64,000 nucleotides of DNA. Origin: Dichetophora obliterata (Eukaryota > Arthropoda > Insecta > Diptera > Sciomyzidae). Shown here in pieces: positions 1-10,255 of this stretch. Within the stretch, counting starts at the first letter, position 1. Each line of letters opens with the position of its first letter. A model generated the notes under the pieces. It was not told the origin of the DNA. It was given only the letters and a program-made list of their open reading frames with translations, and made no database searches. A program made the position numbers and the translations under genes. Location of the stretch: positions 133,764,671 through 133,828,670 of the forward strand of contig OY986438.1 in NCBI GenBank assembly GCA_963920525.1, read 5' to 3'.

Positions 1-356
1 TCATTAAATTTTAAAGTCATTGAAAAAAAAAAATTCATAAAACTAAGACAAATTTAATTTATTGCTGTTTTATTTATTTCAGCAACTGAATTCTTTTTAC
101 ATTTAAGAAACTTGTATTGTTCTTCAAAACAAAAAAAAATAATGCTTGCTTTTATTTGATTTTGTGCCACTGCACACTGGGCCAGAAACAACTGTCAACA
201 ATTGGATAAGCGATTTTTTTCTGAATTTGTTAAAAAAAAAAACCGCTATTATAGTAAAGTAACTTAAGAGTGTTTTGTATGCTTATTTATCAAATGATCA
301 AAAATGCCAGATTTTTCGAGGCATAAATCGAGTTAAATTCAATTTGCTTATCAAAT
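1..356. other. AT-rich flank of the giant fold-back element
   Basis: No coding or RNA feature is visible. The stretch is A/T-rich with short A and T tracts. Its last bases, ATCAAAT at 350-356, match ATCAAAT at 10234-10240 on the other side of the large inverted-repeat element, so this is read as the flank carrying the left target duplication. Confidence 0.5.
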
Positions 357-633
357 ATATATCTATATTAATATATAAAAGGAGATTTGATCCAGAATAA
401 GCTCGGTAACCGCTGAACCGATTTTGATAATTTTTTTATTCGATTCCTATGATAATATAGATTGTTATAGCTTACCAAGGTTTTCGAAAAATGTATTCTT
501 TTATTATTGCAAAATCACGTATTTTATTTGATGCCTACATTCAACCAGCAGCACAGTATAACAGCAAACAAAGCTTTTCTCTCTTTGAATTCACTGATAA
601 CCTTCAGCATGTTTTTGTGTGATTTAAAATAAT

Positions 634-792
634 AAGGCAGTTCACGATCTTGTTGCATCGTTGCAAATGCAAAATAAACAGCTTTTACAAAAACAAAAAG
701 CATTGAAAAGCTTTTGCAACGTATGCTTTTTGTTTTTGTAAAAGCTGTTTATTTTGCATTTGCAACGATGCAACAAGATCGTGAACTGCCCT
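634..792. mobile_element. Short hairpin MITE inserted in the left arm
   Basis: The two halves are a near-perfect inverted repeat of about 67 bp each. The outer ends are AAGGCAGTTCAC and GTGAACTGCCCT, and the loop is about 20 bp. The right arm of the giant element lacks it: the empty site reads AAAATAATGTTAATCAAG (reverse complement near 9885-9905). Flanking TAAT/TGAT may be an imperfect 4-bp target duplication. The near-identity of its halves suggests a young insertion relative to the host arms. Confidence 0.8.
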
Positions 793-1005
793 GATGTTAT
801 TCAAGTTGAGAGCGTGCAGAAATTTTTCTCTCTGAGCGAAAACTTCATATGAAAAAAACTTTCAACACATGCTGTAGGTGATCAGTGAATCCAGCTTTAC
901 TTTCAGGGAGATTCTTGCTTTCTTACAATTTTAATTAATTTTCTTTGTTAATGTTTTGAGGGGAGTTGCCAGAATTTAGTTGTCAGCATTAATTATGTTT
1001 TGCAG

Positions 1006-1207
1006 CCTAGCCAGCCAGCTTTTCCCCACTTGAGATTGTGCTAGTCTATCTATACGAATATATAAAAGCGTACGTATGTATATTCCGCACGGATGTTTGA
1101 CAATCACGCAAGAACCACTGAACCGATTAACACGATTTAGGTATCAAACGATTTGTTATTCCAACTTTATCGTAATATGCTATAATAGATTTGCCACGTC
1201 TACTTTC
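1006..1207. other. Left-arm-only block with a Helitron-like 5' motif
   Basis: The right arm runs directly from TTTTGCAG to CATGCCCACTTT, while the left arm has about 200 extra bases between those words. The block contains CTATCTATACGAATATATAA followed by a segment including ACTGAACCGATTAACACG, the same style of motif that starts the whole element at 357. It may be an insertion of a related short element, or a segment deleted from the right arm. Confidence 0.5.
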
Positions 1208-2622
1208 CATGCCCACTTTTTGCAAAAAATGCTATATTTCAGACGATTTTGGTCGCATGAGACTAGAATTTGGTAATCTACGTTATATGTTTACTTACGC
1301 TCACTTTACTAAAAATGGGCATGACCTACTTTAGTTAAGTCCACTTTTCGGGGGATAAGCTTGGAGTAAAGCAAAGCGCACTAGGTTTAAGCTCAATTGA
1401 GCTGAAATTCTGACATTCTATTGTTTAGAGTATGAGATGGTTTAAGTCAAAAATTTTGCCACACCCCCAATAACGCCAAAATTAATCAAAAATTTTATAC
1501 TTCGAACAGTGTTGGTTGTATTAGACTAAAATTTGATAATTTAGTTCATACGGCTACTTTTGGCAACTGTATTAAAAATGGCGAATATATCAATTTTTTT
1601 CTGAGCAGCATGAAAATTTGTATATAGCAGTAATGTGGTCTGCGGCAGGACAACACTATACATCAATAAGTATGCTGTATATATCAGAAAATTTTTATCG
1701 TCATGCATTGATGTTTCAAACTTAAACTTCTAGGATGTGTTTTGGTCGAAGGTCAATTTATACTTTTACAAATTCACAAAACGATCATAAAAAATTTATT
1801 GAACTGAGCCAGGGCAAATTCTGCTATAACTACAGCATTAACTATGAATATATAGATAAGAAAATATATTAAAACATAAATTTATGTATATAACTTTGGA
1901 ATAGTTTGAAATATTTGAAATATTTTTCACAGAATTATTTTTAAGCTATATTTGAAAATCTTTTTCACATAAATTAGTTTCTGAGCTGTAGCACATTGCA
2001 AAAAATAAAACAACATTTTAAGCAAATTAGTTTTTATCAAAAAATCATGGGGGGGTATGTGGCCTATGACTTTTAATTACAGAAACTGTTTGTGTCAAAA
2101 TAGAACAATTTTTGTAAGTAAATTATGTTATATGAAAGAATAAGGAAAATGAAAATTAAAAAAAAATTAAAATTAAAAAAAATATGTACAACAAAAGCAA
2201 CTCTTGGCCTATTGTTTAGTACAAGTTGGATATTTTAGAGGTTTTTTGAAAACAATTTAAAACATTGCATTGGTAAGGTAACGGTAAACCTTTTCTCATT
2301 TTCCCAATTTACTTAATTAAACTTTCAAACAAAGAAAATTGGATGAAAATCGATTTGAAAATGGCGGAAATGTTTGTTTGCTAAGTCAAAACATGAAATT
2401 TCCATCGTTTTTTTCTCATTCTGAGGCTTATGAGTTATACTGAGAAAATCTACAGTTTTGAGATATCGCAAAAATTTTAATGTCATAATAACAGGTTTTT
2501 TTAAAACATACCTAATATCCGTACAAAGTATTTCCGAAAAGAAAAGAAAATAACCGTTAATTTTATTAATAAACGAAAGTCTTTTCTCAATTATCCTTCA
2601 ATTACAACTAAAAACTACAAAT

Positions 2623-2660
2623 GCCAAAATTCGAATAAAAAAAAATATTCGAATTTTGGC
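2623..2660. repeat. Perfect 15-bp hairpin
   Basis: GCCAAAATTCGAATA is followed after an A-run by TATTCGAATTTTGGC. It is a perfect short inverted repeat in the element core with no associated gene. It may be the relic ends of a collapsed MITE. Confidence 0.7.
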
Positions 2661-3440
2661 TTTTGTTGTGTTTTGTACGAAATAGCTTAAGATTATAAAA
2701 TAGCTATCCATAATGTCAGTATTTTAAATTTTGCATTTTTTATTTTTGGGGATTTTTTCGAAAAAACTGCATAGATTTTAATTTTATATCAAATCGAATA
2801 GTTTTAGCCTATGATGTAAAAAAACTTTTATGAATTAGGGCCACCTTAATGTACATTTACACAAAACAACAGTGCATACATATATTGTATTTATTATAGT
2901 ATATTCAATCTAAGGATTGCAGTTGCAGATCTCGAAAATCCCGGGATCAACAAAAATAAAAAAGTTGACATTCCTACTCCGCTCTAATGTTTATCCAAAA
3001 AATAGCCTAGTTTCAGTATACAATTTTATACAATTATATAAATTGTAGTTATAGAAAATTGCTTTCAAAAGTAATATTCTACAAAACATTTAAAATCGTC
3101 GTCTATAGAAAAGTGATTTTCTCGAAACAATGTTTTTTGACTTTTTTGACTTTGTTTAAAAAAGTCTATCAAGCCGATTGGGCTAAATTTTCAATTTATA
3201 ATTCTACAGTCAATGGCTCTAGCAGATAGTAGATTGTTAATTTTTAATCTTTTTTCGTGTTTTTTACCCTGATGAAAAAACCTGATATTTGTAAATGTCT
3301 GCTTAGAAGTTCGCCATTTTTTCATTTTTTAATAATTATATTTAAATCTACTACCCGCCAGAATGACAACTCGCAGAACAATAATATATTTAAATTTTGT
3401 TTTCTTCAAATGACACATTTTTTTCAAGTTCTAACTTAGC

Positions 3441-3671
3441 AATAATTATTTCATTAGCCGAATCAGAATTCTGTATATCTATTCGGCTAATGAAGTATCT
3501 AAAAATTATGCTTGTGTATCCAAAGTAGCAACCAAAATATTTCTTTAAATTTAAAAAATACTGCTAAACAAATTCTATTTTATTGCTACATTTTTTTGAT
3601 TATCCAATAATTATTTCATTAGCCGAATCAGAATTCTGTCTTTCTATTCAGCTAATGAAATACCTAAAAAT
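3441..3671. repeat. Duplicated hairpin (ATTAGCCGAAT / ATTCGGCTAAT)
   Basis: Two direct copies of about 67 bp lie at 3441-3508 and 3606-3671. Each starts AATAATTATTTCATTAGCC and contains an internal inverted repeat (CATTAGCCGAAT against ATTCGGCTAATG). The second copy has one change in the hairpin (CAGCTAATG). They read as two copies of a tiny hairpin repeat or a segmental duplication. Confidence 0.7.
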
Positions 3672-4855
3672 CCTTCTCTGCAGCAGCAACCAAAATATAG
3701 CTACAACAAAATCACAACAAAAATGTCCAACGGGAAACAAAATAAATTCGGCAACCATGCACATGCAAATAAGAAGCTTTAAAATTTTATTTTCATTCAT
3801 AAAATTTGCAATATTTGCAATGTAAAAAAGAAGAAACAGGCAAGCACATTAAAAAATACCGATCTTTTTGCTCCCTTGTGCACGCAGCCAAAATGATCAA
3901 AATATATAAAACAAAATGTAAACAAACTCGCACTTTTGAAGGAGTATAAAATAAATTTCCCATCAAAATATCCTGTTCTGTCGATGGATGGCTAATATTA
4001 GCGAGCAAAAAATAACGAGCGGCGAGTGAAAACTCTTATAGATATATACGCGTTGCCCAAAATGAAGCGAGTTACTCAACTCATCATAATAAGCTGATCA
4101 GTTGGTAATCGAGTGCTATTTATTTATTTAATTTGTGCATTTTTTAATAAAGATTTGTGAAAGATGAGTAAAATAATGGTGAAATTGAAACAAACTGATG
4201 CAAATAAAATAAAAATGCACTCTGCACAGCTGTTGTTGACGAGTTGCTTCGCTAGCAGTTCGGTTCTTACGGAATAATAAGTCTTGTCAAACTGTTTCAT
4301 TTAGTTTCGTTCAGTTACGTTTGCTCATTTTGGGTAACAACATTCAAATTTATTTTAAATTTAAAATAATTGTATTTAAAATAAATTGAATTAAGACAGT
4401 TAAACTTTTATAGTTCAGGGTAACTTTTTCGTTTAAATTAAAAATACATAGTGTTGAAAGTATGATAGAGCAATGACCTTCATGACTGCTGTATAAAAGA
4501 TTATATATGGAAAAAAAATCTAACTAAAAAATATAAAATAAAGTAAAATATTTGAAGTTAATTTTTTTTTAATAAAAGAAGCATTTAATAGTTTGGTAAC
4601 CATTTTAAACTAGGAAGAAAAAAGATATATTTTTGAAGTGAAAATTCTTTAGCCGCATATACAACATTACGGCGAATTGAACGAGGAGTAAAACCGATGT
4701 AACACAAAAATGAAACGAAAAAATTCTCAGAACTCAAATAAATAAAAAGAGCAAAATGAAGGAATAAACAAAAGCAAAGCAGTTGCTTCCAGTAACGGGA
4801 ATGACAGTTCTTATTTAGGAGGTATTCGAAAGGCTTAGCTTTTTGGTCATAAAAC

Positions 4856-5316
4856 CATGATACAAGCAATTACAGATAAAGTATTCCCGGCGCAACGAAC
4901 AAAATTTACTGCGCACCTCGTCATTGGTGACACTTGATGAATACATTCAAAAGAAAATGTCAGAAAGAGACGAAGATAGCAAAATGAAAATAAACAAACA
5001 TTCAAAATTCTGTCAAGCACATCAAGCAACGTAGCCGCTTTTTGTGTAAATTGGTAAAAAGGGCAAAAAACACCCCTAAAAATTATGCAAATTTTTTGCA
5101 CAAACAGTACTGAAAAATATGTTTATTTTATTTTGGACATGTGCTTTATTTAACAATATTTATTTAATTTTAGTAAAACAAGAAAATATAGGCATTTTAA
5201 AATCTTTACACCCTATGAATAAATTGTGACTACGTTGCAACCAATGAGCACCTTGCACGTCACAGAAAAGATGGCGGAGGTACGCAATACTTTATCTGTA
5301 GTTCTTTGTATCATGT
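4856..5316. repeat. Inverted repeat, arms ~30 bp with weaker inner pairing
   Basis: CATGATACAAGCAATTACAG at 4856, running on into ATAAAGTATT, pairs with the reverse complement at 5287-5316. Inside, GCAACGTAG (about 5028) pairs with CTACGTTGC (about 5231), so the pairing continues weakly inward. It looks like a decayed fold-back element of about 460 bp. No target duplication was found. Confidence 0.5.
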
Positions 5317-5698
5317 CATGGAACGATGTAAGATGAGTTTCATTCAGACGATACAAGTTTGCGCGAGACTAAAGTGCTGTTTATAATAGGTGGATTGGAC
5401 CGGAGTCGAATGTCATTGTAACGTGGCGAAACGCTTACAAACGGAGTAGTGATTATAAAAGCAACATCAATCCGTTTATTATATATACGCTTTATTCAAA
5501 AGAAACTAATGTAATAGATTGCAAATTGACACTTAATAACGTTTTATAATATTCCTTTCCATCTATTATAACCAGGGCTTAAAAAAGGATTCTGTGCGGC
5601 TGCTGATAACATAAATAACGGTATGGGACAGTGATGTTCCTCTACGCGTCGTCTTTAATTGTCGACGTTTTAGTGCCGATACTGTAGAGAATGGTTGA

Positions 5699-5923
5699 CA
5701 ATGTAGAAAATCAGCCCAATTTTGAATGATTTTTCCCGGGGAATTGGAAAAAGGAGTTTTCATTTTTAAGACAGCAGATACAGATTTCCCATTTTTTTTT
5801 TTTTTTTTTTTTATTTACACTCATGAATATTGACGGTTGATGAACAAATTGGCATTAAAAATTTCTCCCTTTTCCGATTTCCCGGGAAAAATCATTCAGA
5901 ATTGGGCGGAATGTCGAAAATTG
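5699..5923. mobile_element. Dispersed fold-back MITE, copy 1 (second copy near 46.7 kb)
   Basis: The inner arms read ATTTTTCCCGGGG and CCCGGGAAAAAT, with GGAAAAAGGAG and its inverted counterpart further in. The outer ends carry CAGCCCAATTTTGAATGA and its complement. The centre has a run of about 22 T followed by ACACTCATGAATATTGACGG. The same core order recurs at 46740-46945 (ACACTCATAAATAATGACGG), which establishes this as a dispersed family. The outer ends of the second copy are less well kept. Confidence 0.75.
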
Positions 5924-7203
5924 TGTAAGCAATTTCAACAAAATGCAACACAGCTAGAATGCAACTTCCTATTAGATTGTGCTGATTCTTAAATTCTTTT
6001 GAAAAATTCGTTTCTTTAGCACAAATTAACAAATTAAACAAACAAAAAGCATGTCTGGAAGAAGTAAAAATAACGAATACTCCAAACTTGGACTCAATTT
6101 AATTAAATACCATAGTAAACATGCAGCCTCTGACATTAATTATCTACACGTCCTTAGAAGCAATTGTCTACACGTTATTGTGGACACCGTCGACAATAGT
6201 TTTGTTTACATCAAGTTGTCTACGCCACACATCACTGGTATGGTATGTTAGTATGCTACAATGGTATGTTATGGTGGTACACTGAACATGGAATGATGCT
6301 GTGCTATAATTCTCTTTTCAAATAACATCTTCAAAAACACGAAGAAATTTCGTAGAATTTACTTTTGCTTTGACTTTATGTGGCTGTGTTTCTATTTTTT
6401 TTTTTCAATATTTTTAATTTATTAGATGACAATTTGTGTTGCTTACATTTTTGATACCCGAAACATCAAAAAAGCCGACTGCCTAGCTCACAAAAATACT
6501 TCAGAGTACGAAAGTTATATGTATGGAGAGGTAAAATGTCCTTATATTTTACTTTTATGATTTTCTTTCCTACCACGAGTGAAAAGTTTCCAATTGGCAC
6601 ACAGCCTATAAAGTGAAGTTGGCAACAACGAAAATGTGAAAAGAGGAACGGAAAAATTGCATAAAAATTACAGCCTAAGTAACTTTAACCATTTCTTATC
6701 CTACTTCATTTATCAACAACGTCTCACACGAACTTTTGACAATTGCATACCGCTAGTTGCATATATAGCATGTAATCATACATATGATCATACTACAGTA
6801 ACTATAACAACATTTGCAGCATTCATGGAAAATCCCTAATTGTTTTCATTAAAAATAAATAAAATGCTCCATAGACAATTGAATTGAAACTTCTAAATCC
6901 ACGTATACAACACTTTAGAGTGGTGATTGCATAGCAGCTAAATGCAGCTGCATTGAATCTAAACTTATAGTCATGCCCAAACTTGTCTCTTCTAAATGAA
7001 ATCAATTTTATATCGTTTCATAACCAAGAAGCTAAGCAATCCGAACACCTCCAAAACAGCAAACTGCCATTCTCTCGTTGCAGTGTTTTCTTGTCTTGTC
7101 ACCACCAATTCGCCGCAAAATTCCATGACTATGATACCACAAAAAACCTCAGTAAAGTTGTAAATTATTTAAGTTAATTATTATTATGAAATCAATTTAA
7201 AAG

Positions 7204-7324
7204 ATGCCTATAAGAAAAAATCAAAAACCAAAGACGTCTACAGAAAGAGTTCGAGAATTTAGAATCCGACAAAGAGCTGAAAGCCAGCTTCAGAATGTGC
7301 GCACATTAAATGCAATGCCTGCAA
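7204..7324 (+). CDS. Possible N-terminal exon of an element-encoded protein
   Basis: An ATG at 7204 opens a frame that begins MPIRKNQKPKTSTERVREF and continues with more basic residues (RIRQRAE) to about residue 40. It then meets a good splice donor (A|GTATGT at 7325), with the frame closing shortly after if unspliced. The strongly basic start with an STERVREFR-like motif resembles the N-termini of some insect transposon-encoded proteins, including Helitron-type ones. That comparison is from memory and is weak. No downstream exon could be identified. The location in the core of the giant fold-back element makes an element-encoded protein more likely than a host gene. Chance is also possible given the 40-codon length. 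Confidence 0.3.
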
Positions 7325-7490
7325 GTATGTTTACATTGATTTATTTTTATAATTAATTGCATTTATAATAACGAAATTACAATGCAAATACTTTTTATAA
7401 CGCTCCTTTTGGCGAGCTAGATGCATCATCAACTACACCTAATTTGCTAGTCCGGTTAGACTTTCCGGTGGTATATATGACTGCGAACTG

Positions 7491-7643
7491 AGTGAACTCC
7501 GATTCAGACAGGCAGGCAGATAGGCGCAGGCAAACTGTGTGAACAAGCTTGATAAAAGTCAGCTTGGCTTTATTTCTAACTCGCTTCTTTGCAGGTTACT
7601 GCCTGCGCCTGTCTGCCTGCCTGTCTGAATTGGCGTTCACTGT
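7491..7643. repeat. Inverted repeat with CAGGCAGGCAG / CTGCCTGCCTG arms
   Basis: GTGAACTCCGATTCAGACAG, followed by GCAGGCAGATAGGCGCAGGC, pairs with the reverse complement at about 7592-7643. The arms are about 45 bp and the loop about 55 bp. It stands out as a small GC-richer hairpin in the A/T-rich core. It may be a MITE; no target duplication was recognised. Confidence 0.65.
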
Positions 7644-8400
7644 GTTTGACACCTACGTTGACAAATCAACCTTGTATGTCTTACATTTTTTAAACATTAA
7701 GCACCTAAAAATCTCTAATTTTTTGGTTAAAATTTCACTTCTACCATGCGTGGCAGCCACACACATATTTTTTATGTATGTATATTTTAGACTCTTATGT
7801 TTAGTTCAATAACCAAATATTTATTTGCCGTAAGCCAGAAAGACGTTTATAAAATACTAAAAAATCCCCGCTGCTTCGCCTGCGATAAAAATATTAAATA
7901 CCGTGTAAAAATTTTTAATCTTAAAATGAAAGTATATTTAGTTGTATTAAAACAAATTCAAAATATAAAAGTTTTTGTGTTTGTTTTGTTTAATTATGAA
8001 AAAATGGTATATATATTAAGAAATTACATAATTTAATTTAAATAACTTATTAAAACGGTAATTGTTATGATGACATACATTTACCTGGCTTTCTATTTTT
8101 TTTACTTTTGAAAAAGTCCTGCATAACAGCGTTATAAGAAAATTTGGGTAAAAATTTTTTAAAATTTGTAATCAAAAATGTAATTTTTTATATATATTCT
8201 GAAAATAAATATATACTTCTTAAATTGTTGTAGTTAATCGGCTTTCTTCAGTTATTAATTGTTGTTATTGGGCTTCGGCCAAACATCAATTCTTCTTAAA
8301 TTTAAAAAAAAAACGTTATAATGACATTAAACTTTTGGCGATATCTCAAAAACTATAGACTTTCTCAATGCATAACAATGCTTTCTTGTATGGACAGTTG

Positions 8401-10233
8401 TTGATTAATAAAATTAACGGTTATTTTCTTTTCTTTTCGGAAATATTTTATACGCATATTAGGTATGTTTTAAAAAAGCCTGTTATTATGACATTAAAAT
8501 TTTTGCGATATCTCATAACTGTAGATTTTCTCAGTATAACTCATAAATCGATTTTCATCCAATTTTCTTTGTTTGAAAGTTTAATTAAGTAAATTGGGAA
8601 AATGAGAAAAGGTTAACCGTTACCTTACCAATGCAATGTTTTATATCGTTTTCAAAAAACCTCTAAAATATCCAACTTGTACTAAATAATAGGCCAAGAG
8701 TTGCTTTAGTTGTACATATTTTTTTAATTTTAATTTTTTTTTAATTTTCATTTTCCTTATTCTTTCATATAACATAATTTACTTACAAAAATTGTTATTT
8801 TTTATTGACACAAACAGTTTCTATAATTAAAAGTCATAGGCCACATACCCCCCCATGATTTTTTGATAAAGCTATTTTGCTTAAAGTGTTGTTTTATTTT
8901 TTGCAATGTGCTACAGCTCAAAAACTAATTTATGTGAAAAACATTTTCAAATATAGCTTAAAAAATAATTCTGTGAAAAATATTTCAAATATTTCAAACT
9001 ATTCCAAAGTTATAGACATAAATCTATGTTTTTATATATTTTCTTATCTATATATTCATAGTTAATGCTATAGTTATAGCAGAATTTGTCCTGGCCCAAT
9101 TCAATAAATTTTTTATGATCGTTTTGTGAATTTGTAAAAGTGTAAATTGACCTTCGAACAAAACACACGCTAGATGTTTCCGTTTGAAACATCAATGCAT
9201 GACGATCAAAATTTTCTGATATATACAGCATACTTATTGACGTATAGTGTTGTCCTGCCGCAGACCACCTTACTGCTACATACGAATTTTCATGCTGTTC
9301 AGAAAAAAATTTATATATTCGCCATTTTTAGTACAGTTGCCAAAAGTAGCCGCATGAACTAAATTATCAAATTTTAGTCTAATACAACCAAATCTGTTCG
9401 AAGTATAACATTTTTGATTAATTCTGGGCGTTATTGGGAGTGTGGCAAATTTTTTTGACTTAAACCATCTCATACTCGAAACAATAGAATGTCAGAATTT
9501 CAGCTCAATTGAGCTTAAACCTAGTGCGCTTTGCTTTACTTCAAGCTTATCCCCCGAAAAGTGGACTTAACTAAAGTAGGTCATGCCCATTTTTAGTAAA
9601 AAACATACAACGTAGATTACCAAATTCTAGTCTCATGCGACCAAAATCGTCTGAAATATAGTATTTTTTGCAAAAAGTGGGCATGCTGCAAAACATAATT
9701 AATGCTGACAACTAAATTCTGGCAACTCCCCTCAAAACATTAACAAAGAAAATTAATTAACATTGTATGAAAGCAAATATCTCCCTGAAAGTAAAGCTGG
9801 ATTCACTGATCACCTTCAGCATGTTTTGAAAGTTTTTTCATATGAAGTTTTCGCTCAGAGAGAAAAATTTCTGCACGCTTTCAACTTGATTAACATTATT
9901 TTAAATCACACAAAAACATGCTGAATGTTATCAGTGAATTCAGCCTAACTACACAACATGGCTGTCGTGGTATATTGAGAGAAGCTCTCTCGACAAAGAG
10001 AGAAAAGCTTTGTTTGCTGTTATGCTGTGCTGCTGGTTGAATGTACGCATCAAATAAAATGCGTGATTTTGCAATTATAAAAGAATACATTTTTCGAAAA
10101 CCTTGGTAAGCTTTAACAACCTATATTATCATAGGAATCGAATAAAAAAATAATTATCAAAATCGGTTCAGCAGTTACCGAGCTTATTCTGGATCAAATT
10201 TCGTGAGTCTCCTTTTATATAACAGTATAGATA
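8401..10233 (-). repeat. Right arm of the giant inverted repeat
   Basis: This is the reverse complement of 357-2572. It lacks the 634-792 MITE and the 1006-1207 block. It carries about 53 private bases near 9945-9998, containing GAGAGAAGCTCTCTC. It ends in TATATAACAGTATAGATA, and the flanking ATCAAAT follows at 10234. Reading frames here (for example 9010-9231 and 9276-9473 on the minus strand) have counterparts broken by stops in the left arm, so they are not reported as genes. Confidence 0.8.
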
Positions 10234-10255
10234 ATCAAATCTTGGTTGAAAAAAT

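Larger units (their letters stand above)
357..2572 (+). repeat. Left arm of the giant inverted repeat
   Basis: It pairs in reverse complement with 8401-10233. Two segments are private to this arm: a 159-bp hairpin MITE at 634-792 and a ~200-bp block at 1006-1207. Near 2360-2430 it also carries a short block absent from the right arm. Similarity stops near CCGTTAATTTTATTAAT at about 2552-2570. Short open frames in the arm do not survive in the other arm and are not taken as genes. Confidence 0.8.
2573..8400. other. Core of the giant fold-back element
   Basis: This is mostly A/T-rich sequence without a long open frame. It holds several smaller inverted or direct repeats (2623-2660, 3441-3671, 4856-5316, 5699-5923, 7491-7643), which are listed separately. 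It also holds one short candidate exon at 7204. Positions 8305-8400 are a diverged tandem copy of part of the right arm (8480-8550, around the word GCGATATCTCA). No transposase, helicase or reverse transcriptase motif was recognised. Short frames at 3583-3825, 6051-6251 and 7549-8036 are not supported as genes. Confidence 0.4.
357..10233. mobile_element. Giant fold-back (long inverted repeat) element, ~9.9 kb
   Basis: The left end (357-2572) reappears in reverse complement at 8401-10233, leaving a core of about 5.8 kb. Both outer ends read inward as TATCTATA, a few variable bases, then TATATAAAAGGAG, and continue into the same motif containing GAACCGATTTTGAT-type sequence (left about 415-428). 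A 7-bp direct repeat ATCAAAT flanks the two ends. The arms are diverged by substitutions and by private insertions, so this is not an assembly mirror. The terminal TATATAAAAG plus ACCGATTTTGAT motif resembles ends of Helitron/Helentron-type repeats in insects, but long inverted arms are not typical of those. A fold-back-type DNA transposon, or two opposed copies of one repeat, are alternatives. No transposase is recognised in the core. Confidence 0.7.

Noticed and set aside
4585..5101. Overlapping 94- and 84-codon minus-strand frames
   Set aside because: They are Phe/Cys/Leu-rich as expected from A/T-rich composition, overlap each other, and lie on a decayed inverted repeat.
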